Of a DNA stretch of 64,000 nucleotides, positions 27,007 through 35,078 are shown one piece after another. The translations under genes and the position numbers were made by a program. This stretch comes from Ruminococcus flavefaciens. Lineage in GTDB: Bacteria > Bacillota > Clostridia > Oscillospirales > Ruminococcaceae. The stretch lies in the NCBI RefSeq assembly GCF_900143025.1, contig NZ_FRCT01000008.1, positions 16,449-80,448 on the forward strand, written 5' to 3'. The notes beneath the pieces were generated by a model. That model worked only from the letters and a program-made list of their open reading frames with translations, had not been told where the DNA came from and searched no databases. Each line of letters begins with the position of its first letter. Position 1 is the stretch's first letter.

Positions 27007-28830
27007 TCAAGCTTTTTTACTTCTGTCCTTAGCTCTCTGAGTATTACTGAGCACTCTCTTTCTTATTCTGAGTGACTCGGGAGTTACTTCGAGGAGCTCA
27101 TCATCAGCAAGGAACTCAAGACAATCCTCAAGGCTGAGCACTCTCGGAGGAACAAGACGAAGAGCGTCATCGCTTCCGCTTGCACGGGTATTTGTGAGGT
27201 GCTTCTTCTTGCAGACATTAACAACGAGATCCTCTGTCTTTGGTGAAGCACCGACGATCATGCCCTCATATACAGGAGTACCTGCTTCGATGAAGAGCTG
27301 TCCGCGCTCCTGAGCGTTGTAAAGACCGTATGTAACAGCCTCGCCTGTCTCGAAGGATACGAGAGAACCTGTGTTTCTGCGCTCGATATCGCCCTTGTAT
27401 GGCTGATAGCCGTCGAATACGTGGCTCATGATGCCCTCGCCCTTTGTATCTGTGAGGAATTCGCTCTTATAGCCGAAAAGTCCTCTTGCAGGGATAAGGA
27501 ACTCGATACGCATACGGCTTCCCTGTGGGTGCATATCAACCATATCGCCCTTACGTGCGCCTATCTTCTCCATTACAGAGCCAACGCAGTCCTCGGGAAC
27601 GTCGATAACAAGACGCTCGATCGGTTCGAGCTTTCTGCCGTTCTCGTCCTGCTTGAAGAGTACTCTTGGAGTTGATACGCCGAGCTCATAGCCCTCACGG
27701 CGCATATTCTCGATAAGGATAGAAAGGTGCATCTCTCCTCTGCCTGCAACGCGGAACGCATCTGTGGAATCTGTTTCTGTTACACGGAGAGAAACGTCCT
27801 TGAGGAGCTCCTTGAAGAGTCTCTCGCGGAGCTGACGGGAAGTAACGAACTTACCCTCGCGTCCTGCGAAGGGGCTGTCGTTTACCGAGAATGTCATTTC
27901 AACTGTAGGCTCGCTTATCTTTACGAACGGGAGCGGATCGGGAGCATCTGTTGCACAGATAGTATCGCCGATAGTGATATTCTCGATACCCGATATCCAT
28001 ACGATATCGCCCATCTGAGCTTCCTGTACGGGTACACGGTTAAGTCCCTGTATCTGGAGAAGTGAAACTATCTTAGCGTTGTAGTTCTTCTTTGAGCCTG
28101 TGTAATCACAGACAGTTACCTGCTGGTTTACGGATATCTTACCTCTTACGATACGTCCGATACCGATACGTCCTACGTACTCGTTATAGTCGATAGAGGA
28201 AATGAGCATCTGGAGAGGATCGTTCTCCTCGCCCTTAGGCGGCTCGATGTAGTTTACGATAGTATCGAAAAGAGGCTTCAGGTCTGTACCTGCCTCGTAC
28301 TGGCTGAGAGAAGCTGTACCGCTTCTGCCCGAACAGAAAAGGAGCGGGCTTTCGAGCTGATCCTCGTTTGCATCAAGATCAAGAAGAAGCTCTAATACTT
28401 CATCGCCGATCTCGTCAAGACGGGCATCGGGACGGTCTATCTTGTTTACGACTACGATTATCTTGTGACCCATTTCAAGAGCCTTTGAAAGTACGAAACG
28501 AGTCTGAGGCATAGGACCCTCTGCTGCATCAACAAGCAGGAGAACACCGTCAACCATTTCAAGTACACGCTCTACCTCGCCGCCGAAGTCAGCATGGCCT
28601 GGGGTGTCAATAATGTTGATCTTTATTCCGTTGTACATTACCGAGGTATTCTTCGCAAGGATAGTGATACCTCTTTCCCTCTCGATGTCGTTTGAGTCCA
28701 TTACACGCTCGGCAACTGCCTGATTTTCACGGAACACGCCGCCCTGCTTGAGCATTTCGTCAACAAGGGTCGTCTTACCGTGGTCAACGTGCGCGATAAT
28801 GGCGATGTTTCTTAAATCTTCTCTTATCAT
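27007..28830 (-). CDS. typA: Ribosome-associated GTPase TypA/BipA
   Basis: 607 residues. I start at ATG 28830, after GGAGG; the frame is open to 28884 but that has no site. G1 [10 protein letters not shown]3 [15 protein letters not shown]4 NKIDRPDAR. The domain order (GTPase, beta barrel, two alpha/beta domains and the BipA-specific C-terminus) fits full length. It helps ribosome assembly and translation under stress. Confidence 0.95.
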   Translation of the reverse strand: MIREDLRNIAIIAHVDHGKTTLVDEMLKQGGVFRENQAVAERVMDSNDIERERGITILAKNTSVMYNGIKINIIDTPGHADFGGEVERVLEMVDGVLLLVDAAEGPMPQTRFVLSKALEMGHKIIVVVNKIDRPDARLDEIGDEVLELLLDLDANEDQLESPLLFCSGRSGTASLSQYEAGTDLKPLFDTIVNYIEPPKGEENDPLQMLISSIDYNEYVGRIGIGRIVRGKISVNQQVTVCDYTGSKKNYNAKIVSLLQIQGLNRVPVQEAQMGDIVWISGIENITIGDTICATDAPDPLPFVKISEPTVEMTFSVNDSPFAGREGKFVTSRQLRERLFKELLKDVSLRVTETDSTDAFRVAGRGEMHLSILIENMRREGYELGVSTPRVLFKQDENGRKLEPIERLVIDVPEDCVGSVMEKIGARKGDMVDMHPQGSRMRIEFLIPARGLFGYKSEFLTDTKGEGIMSHVFDGYQPYKGDIERRNTGSLVSFETGEAVTYGLYNAQERGQLFIEAGTPVYEGMIVGASPKTEDLVVNVCKKKHLTNTRASGSDDALRLVPPRVLSLEDCLEFLADDELLEVTPESLRIRKRVLSNTQRAKDRSKKA

Positions 28831-28896
28831 ATTTTCTTTCCTCCAAGTTATCATTAACTTTGTTTCTTTATATGTAAACGGCAAAAGCGCCGATTT

Positions 28897-29535
28897 TTAC
28901 ATAAGATATTCCAGACGCGAACGAAGTGTATCTATATTTGTGAATGTTCGCGGGATATAGAGTGTTTTCTTGCGTGTGGGAACTAATGCGGAATTCTTGT
29001 TCACGACAGTAAGCTGTGCCTTTACTGTGAGGAATTCCTTTCCCTCATTGATCGAAAAGACCTTATCTATGACGCTTCCGCTGTACTCGGCTACCTGTCT
29101 GTTGCAGACGAATTCCTCAACATATGAAGTAGAGGGAAGCTTTTTCAGGTTTTTTATTATACGGTTTGCACGGGCAAGGCTTCCGCCCACAAGGAAGCTG
29201 TACTGCGAACCGAAAAGGGTATCGTTTGTACAGGCTTTGAGTATATCTATCTGATATATATCCGACTCGTCAATAACATAAGCCATGAAATAGCCTGTAT
29301 TCTTTATCTTTCTAATTGTTCTCAGAACCAAAATCAGTCCGATGAGTACAGGTATCAATATAAGAATGAACAATGGATTTATGTCGTTGTCTGAAAGTGC
29401 GATAAAGCCGTACACTACAAGTCCGACAAATAATATCAAAACTGAAAGAATTATTGTAATTCCTGTGCCGCCCGACATTTTCTGCTGATATGTGGCATCA
29501 ATTCTGTCGGCATCGTCTAATCTGCATACTGTCAT
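28897..29535 (-). CDS. Membrane protein of unknown function
   Basis: 212 residues. Two hydrophobic segments (about 25-47 and 54-71) are followed by a cytoplasmic-type domain of about 135 residues (ESDIYQIDILKACTNDTLFGSQYSFLVGG...). It starts one base after the stop of the YcxB-like gene upstream, so the two are co-transcribed. I recognise no family. Confidence 0.7.
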   Translation of the reverse strand: MTVCRLDDADRIDATYQQKMSGGTGITIILSVLILFVGLVVYGFIALSDNDINPLFILILIPVLIGLILVLRTIRKIKNTGYFMAYVIDESDIYQIDILKACTNDTLFGSQYSFLVGGSLARANRIIKNLKKLPSTSYVEEFVCNRQVAEYSGSVIDKVFSINEGKEFLTVKAQLTVVNKNSALVPTRKKTLYIPRTFTNIDTLRSRLEYLM

Positions 29536-29536
29536 A

Positions 29537-30067
29537 TTACTTCTCCTTATACTTTGTTCCTATTTTCTTGCGCAGTAAAGCTCTGAATTCCTCTGCTGTT
29601 CCCTCAACTATCTCGCTCTCATTGAAAACGATATATCCCGAGCCGTCGATCAACACGCTGAAAAAGCCTTCTTTCTCCTCAGCACTGACAACGCGGACGT
29701 ATTTATATGAGCTGTGAGACTCGGAAACATCAGTATGTGTATCAAGAACGATATCATCTTCCTCAAATGAAACATTTATGCCGTAATTAGGATTTTTGCT
29801 GCAAAAGAGCTTGAAGCCCTTTACAGGATCGAGCTTTCTGAGCCTGTAGCCCAAAGACATAAACATTGCAAATATGATCGTCAGACAGGTCAGCATTATT
29901 CCGTTGACCGAGCGTGTCGAAAGAGTTACCAATATAGTTAATACAGCTATGAGAACAAACATGGCACCTGCAAACACAGTAACTTTTTTCATTTTTTTAA
30001 ATACTTCCGCATTCTTTACAAGGGCAGAATAATGCTTGATATCATAATTTTTTACTTCGATCTTCAC
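29537..30067 (-). CDS. YcxB-like membrane protein
   Basis: 176 residues from GTG 30067, 7 bases after AGGAGG; the longer open frame to 30202 has no ribosome site and crosses toward the tRNA genes. Two membrane spans (about 32-52 and 57-76) precede a cytoplasmic domain ending in a pattern seen in YcxB-type proteins (VSFEEDDIVLDT...SYKYVRVVSAEEKEGFFSVLIDGSGYIVF). The function of that family is unknown. Confidence 0.7.
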   Translation of the reverse strand: MKIEVKNYDIKHYSALVKNAEVFKKMKKVTVFAGAMFVLIAVLTILVTLSTRSVNGIMLTCLTIIFAMFMSLGYRLRKLDPVKGFKLFCSKNPNYGINVSFEEDDIVLDTHTDVSESHSSYKYVRVVSAEEKEGFFSVLIDGSGYIVFNESEIVEGTAEEFRALLRKKIGTKYKEK

Positions 30068-30203
30068 ATTGAACCCTCCTACATTACTTATAAAATTCTT
30101 AACAAAGCCGCTGTGTTTCCGTGCAATTCCTCTTTTTTTTCGGGCATAAAAAAGCCCTTGCAGGGAATTTGCAAGGTTGGTGTGGTGAATAGTCGTAAAC
30201 AAA

Positions 30204-30226
30204 AACAGCCCCGAATTTTCGGGGCG
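30204..30226 (-). terminator. Terminator after the tRNA-Thr/tRNA-Tyr unit
   Basis: GCCCCGAA/TTCGGGGC stem followed on the minus strand by TGTTTTTG, just past the tRNA-Tyr gene. Confidence 0.82.
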
Positions 30227-30230
30227 CTTC

Positions 30231-30316
30231 TGGTGGGAGAGGATGGATTCGGACCATCGAAGCTGAAAAGCAACAGATTTACAGTCTGCCCCCTTTGGCC
30301 ACTCGGGAACTCTCCC
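30231..30316 (-). tRNA. tRNA-Tyr (anticodon GTA)
   Basis: 86 bases including encoded CCA (30231-30233). Acceptor GGGAGAG/CTCTCCC, anticodon loop CTGTAAA, a long variable arm as expected for a class II tRNA, and the T-arm GGTCCGAATCC. Confidence 0.97.
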
Positions 30317-30351
30317 ATTGATTAGATTGTTTTTGCATCAAGGCAAAATAA

Positions 30352-30427
30352 TGGAGCTGGTGGACGGACTCGAACCCCCGACCTGCTGATTACAAATCAG
30401 CTGCTCTACCAACTGAGCTACACCAGC
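30352..30427 (-). tRNA. tRNA-Thr (anticodon TGT)
   Basis: 76 bases with encoded CCA. Acceptor GCTGGTG/CACCAGC, anticodon stem CTGAT with loop TTGTAA, T-loop GGTTCGAGTCC. It lies 35 bases before tRNA-Tyr on the same transcript. Confidence 0.97.
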
Positions 30428-30442
30428 GTTTAACGCTTAATT

Positions 30443-30471
30443 ATTATATCACATTATTTCCGAGTTGTCAA
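30443..30471 (-). promoter_or_regulatory. Consensus promoter for tRNA-Thr/tRNA-Tyr
   Basis: Minus strand: TTGACA (30466-30471), exactly 17 bases, TATAAT (30443-30448). A perfect sigma-A consensus, 15 bases before the mature tRNA. Confidence 0.93.
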
Positions 30472-30502
30472 GTACTTTTTTGAAGTTTTTTCAAAAAAAT
30501 TC

Positions 30503-30579
30503 TGGTCGAGGCGACAGGACTCGAACCTGCGGCATCTTGCTCCCAAAGCAAGCACTCTACCAAACTGAGTTACGCCTCG
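30503..30579 (-). tRNA. tRNA-Pro (anticodon TGG)
   Basis: 77 bases with encoded CCA. Acceptor CGAGGCG/CGCCTCG, anticodon stem CTTGC with loop TTTGGGA, T-loop GGTTCGAGTCC. It has its own promoter upstream. Confidence 0.96.
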
Positions 30580-30617
30580 GACACTCAGAAGCTGTATCCG
30601 TGATAAACAGCTTTTAT

Positions 30618-30646
30618 ATTATATCAAAGCAATATGGGATTGTCAA
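30618..30646 (-). promoter_or_regulatory. Consensus promoter for tRNA-Pro
   Basis: Minus strand: TTGACA (30641-30646), 17 bases, TATAAT (30618-30623), again a perfect consensus. Confidence 0.93.
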
Positions 30647-30716
30647 GACTAAATTTCAGTTTTTGTATAACTGCACAATATTCAACACTATTCCGCGTAT
30701 ATATTATCAAAGTGAC

Positions 30717-30742
30717 AAAAAAGGGAGCTTCAAGCTCCCTCC
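30717..30742 (-). terminator. Terminator after the YtxH-like gene
   Basis: AGGGAGCTT/AAGCTCCCT stem followed on the minus strand by TTTTTTGTC, 8 bases beyond the stop codon. Confidence 0.85.
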
Positions 30743-30749
30743 AAAGTCA

Positions 30750-31013
30750 TTAGTCCTTGATATCGTCAACAATATCTTCAGCAGCGTCCTTGATATCCTC
30801 TGCCTTGTCCTTGATCTCCTCAGCAGCGTCGCTTACAGCATCATCATTGATCTCGAAGTCGATGCTCTCATCTGTATCGAAATTATCGAAATCATCGTAA
30901 TCGTCATCATCATAATCATTTCCCGAGCTCTTATCCTTGAGAGCCTGTGCTGCGACATATCCAACGGCGGTTGCTGCAGTAGCAGCTAAAATAGCAACTA
31001 AAAATTTATTCAT
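30750..31013 (-). CDS. Small acidic YtxH-like protein
   Basis: 87 residues from ATG 31013, after GAGG. One N-terminal hydrophobic segment (2-23, FLVAILAATAATAVGYVAAQAL) is followed by a very acidic tail (DYDDDDYDDFDNFDTDE) and an amphipathic Ala/Glu/Asp/Lys helix (AAEEIKDKAEDIKDAAEDIVDDIKD). This plan is like YtxH/general stress membrane proteins, but the similarity is one of composition. It has its own promoter. Confidence 0.7.
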   Translation of the reverse strand: MNKFLVAILAATAATAVGYVAAQALKDKSSGNDYDDDDYDDFDNFDTDESIDFEINDDAVSDAAEEIKDKAEDIKDAAEDIVDDIKD

Positions 31014-31088
31014 TTTATTTTCCTCTTTTCTCCGCAAGAATTAGTACTTACCGAACCGCTTGCGACCGGATTACGATAATCTATAAAT

Positions 31089-31117
31089 ATTATATCATAC
31101 TTTTTTTCTGATTTCAA
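31089..31117 (-). promoter_or_regulatory. Promoter of the YtxH-like gene
   Basis: Minus strand: TTGAAA (31112-31117), 17 bases, TATAAT (31089-31094), between rsmE and the small gene. Confidence 0.75.
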
Positions 31118-31121
31118 CTCT

Positions 31122-31847
31122 TTACATATTATTTGTTAAAAACATCAAAATTGAAAGGGCTGTTATTGGTGCAGTTTCACAACGCAGTATTCTCTTGCCC
31201 AGCCAGACCTGCGCAGCACCGATATTTACCGCTGCTTCCGCCTCTTCCTTATCGAAGCCGCCCTCGCTGCCTATAAACAGTCCAACTGTTCTTGCGCCGT
31301 CAAGCTCAACATCGCCGAACGGCACTCCTCCCTCCTCCTCATAGAGCAGGATATTACGGTCAAGCTGCTTCATCATTTCAAGAGCTTCTTTAAGGCTGAC
31401 CATAGATGTTACCTCAGGGATAATGCCTCTGCCCGACTGCTTTGCAGCTCCCTCAGCAATCTTGTTAAGTCGGGGTAACTTCTTATTTGTAAAGTCCTTT
31501 TCATCAGGACGCGAAACGCAACGTCTTGTGAGCACGGGAACTATCCTCGACACGCCCAGCTCAACGCTTTTCTGGATTATATATTCAAGCTTGTCCAGCT
31601 TTGGCACAGCCTGAAACAAAGTGACCTCGATATCAGGCTCTGCTGCGCATATCTGCTTGTCCACAAGGTCAAGATAGACCTCATCGGGAGTTATACTCCT
31701 TATAACGCAATGATGGTCTATGCCGTTGCAGCAGACTGTGACCTCTTCCCCTGCTCTCATGCGCAGAGAACGTCCTATATGATTTGCGTCGCTGCCCCTC
31801 AGCACTATATTATTCTCATCAAGCTCATTCGTAAAAAATCTTGGCAT
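31122..31847 (-). CDS. rsmE: 16S rRNA m3U1498 methyltransferase
   Basis: 241 residues. N-terminal PUA-like part (MPRFFTNELDENNIVLRGSDANHIGRSLRMRAGEEV) and a C-terminal SPOUT knot (YEEEGG..., GLFIGSEGGFDKEEAE, LGKRILRCETAPITALS) typical of RsmE. It methylates U1498 of 16S rRNA. It is a single gene with its own promoter. Confidence 0.93.
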   Translation of the reverse strand: MPRFFTNELDENNIVLRGSDANHIGRSLRMRAGEEVTVCCNGIDHHCVIRSITPDEVYLDLVDKQICAAEPDIEVTLFQAVPKLDKLEYIIQKSVELGVSRIVPVLTRRCVSRPDEKDFTNKKLPRLNKIAEGAAKQSGRGIIPEVTSMVSLKEALEMMKQLDRNILLYEEEGGVPFGDVELDGARTVGLFIGSEGGFDKEEAEAAVNIGAAQVWLGKRILRCETAPITALSILMFLTNNM

Positions 31848-31881
31848 ACTGCACCGCCTTTATATTTCAGTCTGTATTCTG

Positions 31882-31910
31882 ATTTTAACACATATCAGCA
31901 GATTAGTCAA
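31882..31910 (-). promoter_or_regulatory. rsmE promoter
   Basis: Minus strand: TTGACT (31905-31910), 17 bases, TAAAAT (31882-31887). Its -35 touches the terminator of the upstream peptidase gene. Confidence 0.75.
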
Positions 31911-31938
31911 TAAAAATACCCCCGTCGACTGACAGGGG
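31908..31938 (-). terminator. Terminator of the VanY-like gene
   Basis: CCCC-T-GTC / GAC-G-GGGG stem with a four-base loop, followed on the minus strand by TATTTTTATTG. Confidence 0.72.
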
Positions 31939-31943
31939 AGCAA

Positions 31944-33080
31944 TTATTCTTTATATTTCGAGTCTATGCCAAGATATTCCTCAAGGCACTGACCGCTGTT
32001 ATAGAGCTTTGTTGCAAGCTTTGAGCCTACATATCTTATATGCCACGGCTCGTACTGATAGCCTGTATAAGCCTCCTTGCCCTGTGGGTAGCGGATTATG
32101 AAGCCGTACTCGTGAGCGTGCTCTGCAAGCCATGCTGACTCGGGAGTATATCCGAATTCATCGTTTATCGTATTCACGTCGATAACAAGTCCTGTCTGAT
32201 GCTCGGAATATCCGGGACGGGCGGAATAGGTATCAGCGGCGTCCTTGCCGTCCTGCTGTACGTAGTTGTCGTAGATCTTCTCCTGATCGCTGTATGAACG
32301 ATAGCCCGAACCCACATATATTTTCAGCCCCTCCTTTGAAGCGTCGCCCGAAAGCTTCTGGAACTGCTCATATACCAGCGGTTCAAGCTTGGGATCAAAA
32401 GTTGACGGAAGGCTGTAGCTCTTGTTCGCTATCAAAACCCCGTCTACATAAGTAAGCCCCTCTGTATCATAAACAGGGGGCTCTGGAGCCTCAGTCCTGT
32501 TGGACTGAGGCGAAGCTGTATCGTTGTTTGAAGTTCCGTCACCGCGGACAGTTACCTTTATCATTACCTCCTGTGTCTGATCCTTTGCAGATCTCAGGGT
32601 AACGTAGCAGGTTCCGGGGGAAACGCCCTTGATGTGACCGTAATCGTCTACCGTAGCAATAGTATAGTCGCCTGATGACCAGCGTTCATCAGCCTCGGAA
32701 GCACCGTCTGGGTACTGCTGTACCATAGGTGTATCGGTCTCGCCGACCTCAATGAAAACAGAGTACTTGTCAAGCTTGAAATCGCTCTTGTTTACGGGAT
32801 CAGAGAGAGTTGCCGTAGTGGTAACGGTCGTAACTATAGGAGCGTCTGTATTTGTAACGACCGTAGTCGTTGTAGTGACATTTGTCTTAGCCTTGCCCTT
32901 TTCATCTTTCTTTGGATCGCCCTTGCAAGCGTTGGCAACGAGAATAACGAACATCAGCACAAGGGATGCCAGAATGAAAAGTGCAGTGAGCTGTCTTCTT
33001 CTCAGCGTTTTGCGGGATACTCTTTTACGGGGACGATGTGACTCATATCTATCATATCTATCGTATCTGTTGTTGTCCAT
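31944..33080 (-). CDS. VanY-type D-Ala-D-Ala carboxypeptidase with Ig-like domain
   Basis: 378 residues. A cytoplasmic basic start (RYDRYDRYESHRPRKRVSRK), one membrane span (about 30-50), a Thr-rich linker, an Ig/Big_2-like domain (about 95-180: DYTIATVDDYGHIKGVSPGTCYVTLRS), and the peptidase M15B domain (about 215-370). Zinc and catalytic motifs SEHQTGLVIDV and EPWHIRYVG are intact. It trims peptidoglycan stem peptides outside the cell. There is no vanR/S or vanHAX nearby, so this is a housekeeping enzyme and not a resistance cluster. Confidence 0.9.
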   Translation of the reverse strand: MDNNRYDRYDRYESHRPRKRVSRKTLRRRQLTALFILASLVLMFVILVANACKGDPKKDEKGKAKTNVTTTTTVVTNTDAPIVTTVTTTATLSDPVNKSDFKLDKYSVFIEVGETDTPMVQQYPDGASEADERWSSGDYTIATVDDYGHIKGVSPGTCYVTLRSAKDQTQEVMIKVTVRGDGTSNNDTASPQSNRTEAPEPPVYDTEGLTYVDGVLIANKSYSLPSTFDPKLEPLVYEQFQKLSGDASKEGLKIYVGSGYRSYSDQEKIYDNYVQQDGKDAADTYSARPGYSEHQTGLVIDVNTINDEFGYTPESAWLAEHAHEYGFIIRYPQGKEAYTGYQYEPWHIRYVGSKLATKLYNSGQCLEEYLGIDSKYKE

Positions 33081-33149
33081 ATTATAAAATCCCTTCCTCT
33101 GTATAAATAGTACGGATAAACTTCATGTCCGCATAAAAATCTTATTAAC

Positions 33150-33178
33150 ATTATAGCATAGCAGCATTGAAATGTCAC
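33150..33178 (-). promoter_or_regulatory. Promoter of the VanY-like gene
   Basis: Minus strand: GTGACA (33173-33178), 17 bases, TATAAT (33150-33155). Confidence 0.72.
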
Positions 33179-33329
33179 GCAATTTTACTTCAATTCCGCA
33201 ATTTTTTAACAACTTGACATATAACGCCGCTCATTTTTGTCATTTTTTAACAAAGCACTCCGCAATATCCGCCCTTTTAACTGCAAAAGAGCAATTTTTT
33301 TCGCTTGCAGACCAAGCCTCGCTGCCGCC

Positions 33330-33358
33330 TTGACAGTTTGTCTGCGAACGAGTATAAT
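33330..33358 (+). promoter_or_regulatory. Consensus promoter of the solute-binding lipoprotein
   Basis: TTGACA (33330-33335), 17 bases, TATAAT (33353-33358), a perfect match to consensus. Confidence 0.92.
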
Positions 33359-33416
33359 ATAGAGTGGTTCATACCGCATAAGGATAACAACAGCGGTCAT
33401 GAAAGGAGTTAAGCAC

Positions 33417-34823
33417 ATGAAAGATTTCAAACGGCTGACTGCGGCTGTAATCGCCGCTGCGGCTGTAATATCAACTGCCGTTTCATGCAGCAGCAAAAAG
33501 AAGGACAGCAATAAAGAAAAAGCCACGGAAGCCGGTCAGAGCGCAGAGAGCACAACTGCAAAGGATACTTCCGACTCAGCAGGCAAGCCCGATACCTCAA
33601 TGGAGATATACTGGCTCTCAGATTATGATATCAACCCTGCGGAGGGCGAAAAAAGGTCCACAGCTCTTTCACTTTTCGAGGACGTTTACAACGGAAAGGT
33701 CACATATCTTCCCACAACTGCCGAGGACAAGTACAACGAGCTTGCATCACAGATAAACGCAGGTGCGGCAGTGGATATGTTCCCCTACGACGCAAAGGTA
33801 TTCCCCGACGGCGTTATGCGCGACCTCTTTGCCCCGCTTGACCCGTACTACGAGGATCTGGGCATGGACAGCGGCATCTGGGACGAAATGTCGGGCGTTA
33901 TAGATATGTTTGCCTATAAAGGTCAGCACTATGTAATGCCTTATTCGATATCAGACCCGTTCGTGCTGACATACAGCCGAAAGCTCATGCAGTCAGAGGG
34001 CATAGACGACCCGCGCAAGCTCTGGCAGGAGGGCAAATGGGACTGGAACGCATTGAAGTCCATGATCGAGAAATTCAAGTCAAACAATCCCGGTGCCTAT
34101 AGAATAGGTATAAACGGCTGGTACGGACAGGCTGCACTTGCATCAACAGGTCACAGAGTAGTGGAATTTGACGGCAATACACTGAAAAACAATATATACG
34201 ACCCCGAAATAGCAAACGCCGTAAGTCTTACCAACGATATACTGCTCAACGGCTGGTACAGCGCAAACTGGCGCGATACCTTCCCTACCGACTTCAATAC
34301 CCTGTTCCTGGCGTCTACCGACTGGACTCTCCCTATATCCAACGCAGCAAATCCCGAGGCAGACCTTATGATAGTGCCATTCCCCAAAGAGCCCAATGCA
34401 GACAAGAACTACATCTCCTGCAACTTTGACGCCCGTATGCTGGTAAAGAATTCCGACAACAGCAATGCTGTGGCTACATATATCAAGTGTGAGCGTCTTG
34501 CCGCCTCAGACGAGACCATGAAGAAAAAGACAAAGGAATACGCTACAACAGTCCATAAAAATCAGTCGGGAACCTTCAGGAGCTTCGTTACCGAGGAGCA
34601 GTATGACGCACTTATGGAGTACACCGACCTTTCAAAGGTAACTCCCGTTTTCGATTACGGATACGGCATGGGCGACGCTATGACCGGCTACGGAGCATAC
34701 ACCAATGACACCAGAGGCGCTATGTACCGCATAACCGATACCGAAGTCGGCAAGGACTGGGAGGCTATCAAGAATACATTCTCTCCCGTCATCGACGAGC
34801 AGATAGCACAATACAACAATTAA
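33417..34823 (+). CDS. ABC-transporter solute-binding lipoprotein (family 1, sugar type)
   Basis: 468 residues from ATG 33417, 8 bases after AAAGGAG; an ATG at 33399 overlaps that site. Lipobox AVSC gives a lipidated Cys at about residue 24, followed by a Lys/Ser/Thr-rich linker. The body fits family 1 extracellular solute-binding proteins (TTAEDKYNELASQINAGAAVDMFPYDA, YKGQHYVMPYSISDPFVLTYSRKLMQSEGIDDPRKLWQEGKWDWNAL). Sugars or oligosaccharides are the usual ligands; no permease or ATPase gene is adjacent, so its partner is encoded elsewhere. It is expressed alone from a consensus promoter and ends at a terminator. Confidence 0.9.
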   Translation: MKDFKRLTAAVIAAAAVISTAVSCSSKKKDSNKEKATEAGQSAESTTAKDTSDSAGKPDTSMEIYWLSDYDINPAEGEKRSTALSLFEDVYNGKVTYLPTTAEDKYNELASQINAGAAVDMFPYDAKVFPDGVMRDLFAPLDPYYEDLGMDSGIWDEMSGVIDMFAYKGQHYVMPYSISDPFVLTYSRKLMQSEGIDDPRKLWQEGKWDWNALKSMIEKFKSNNPGAYRIGINGWYGQAALASTGHRVVEFDGNTLKNNIYDPEIANAVSLTNDILLNGWYSANWRDTFPTDFNTLFLASTDWTLPISNAANPEADLMIVPFPKEPNADKNYISCNFDARMLVKNSDNSNAVATYIKCERLAASDETMKKKTKEYATTVHKNQSGTFRSFVTEEQYDALMEYTDLSKVTPVFDYGYGMGDAMTGYGAYTNDTRGAMYRITDTEVGKDWEAIKNTFSPVIDEQIAQYNN

Positions 34824-34844
34824 TAAGAAAATAATGACATTTCA

Positions 34845-34873
34845 GTCCCCGATAACTTCGGGGACTTCTTTTT
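34845..34873 (+). terminator. Terminator of the solute-binding gene
   Basis: GTCCCCGA/TCGGGGAC stem with a TAACT loop, followed by TTCTTTTT. Confidence 0.87.
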
Positions 34874-34995
34874 ACAATAGTATATACATGATATCAATTT
34901 TTTATGATAGTAAAATCCAACAATTAACAAATACCTTTTTTATCGAAATCTCCAAAGTTGCCGCCCTTTGTGAGAAATTACACAAATTGTTCACA

Positions 34996-35020
34996 AAAAC
35001 GATGTAAAAAGTGTTATAAT
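34996..35020 (+). promoter_or_regulatory. Possible promoter of the first GH9 gene
   Basis: TATAAT at 35015-35020 is a full -10; the best -35 is TTGT/TTCACA about 19 bases upstream, so the -35 match is weak. A regulator might be needed. The leader to the ATG at 35079 is about 50 bases. Confidence 0.45.
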
Positions 35021-35078
35021 GATAGATGAGGAATTACGCCTTCTTTAAAAGACGTATTTATGAGAGGAGTTTTTAACA

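Noticed and set aside
31944..33080. Vancomycin-resistance locus
   Set aside because: Only a VanY-type peptidase is present, with no ligase, dehydrogenase or two-component genes; such enzymes are common housekeeping proteins.
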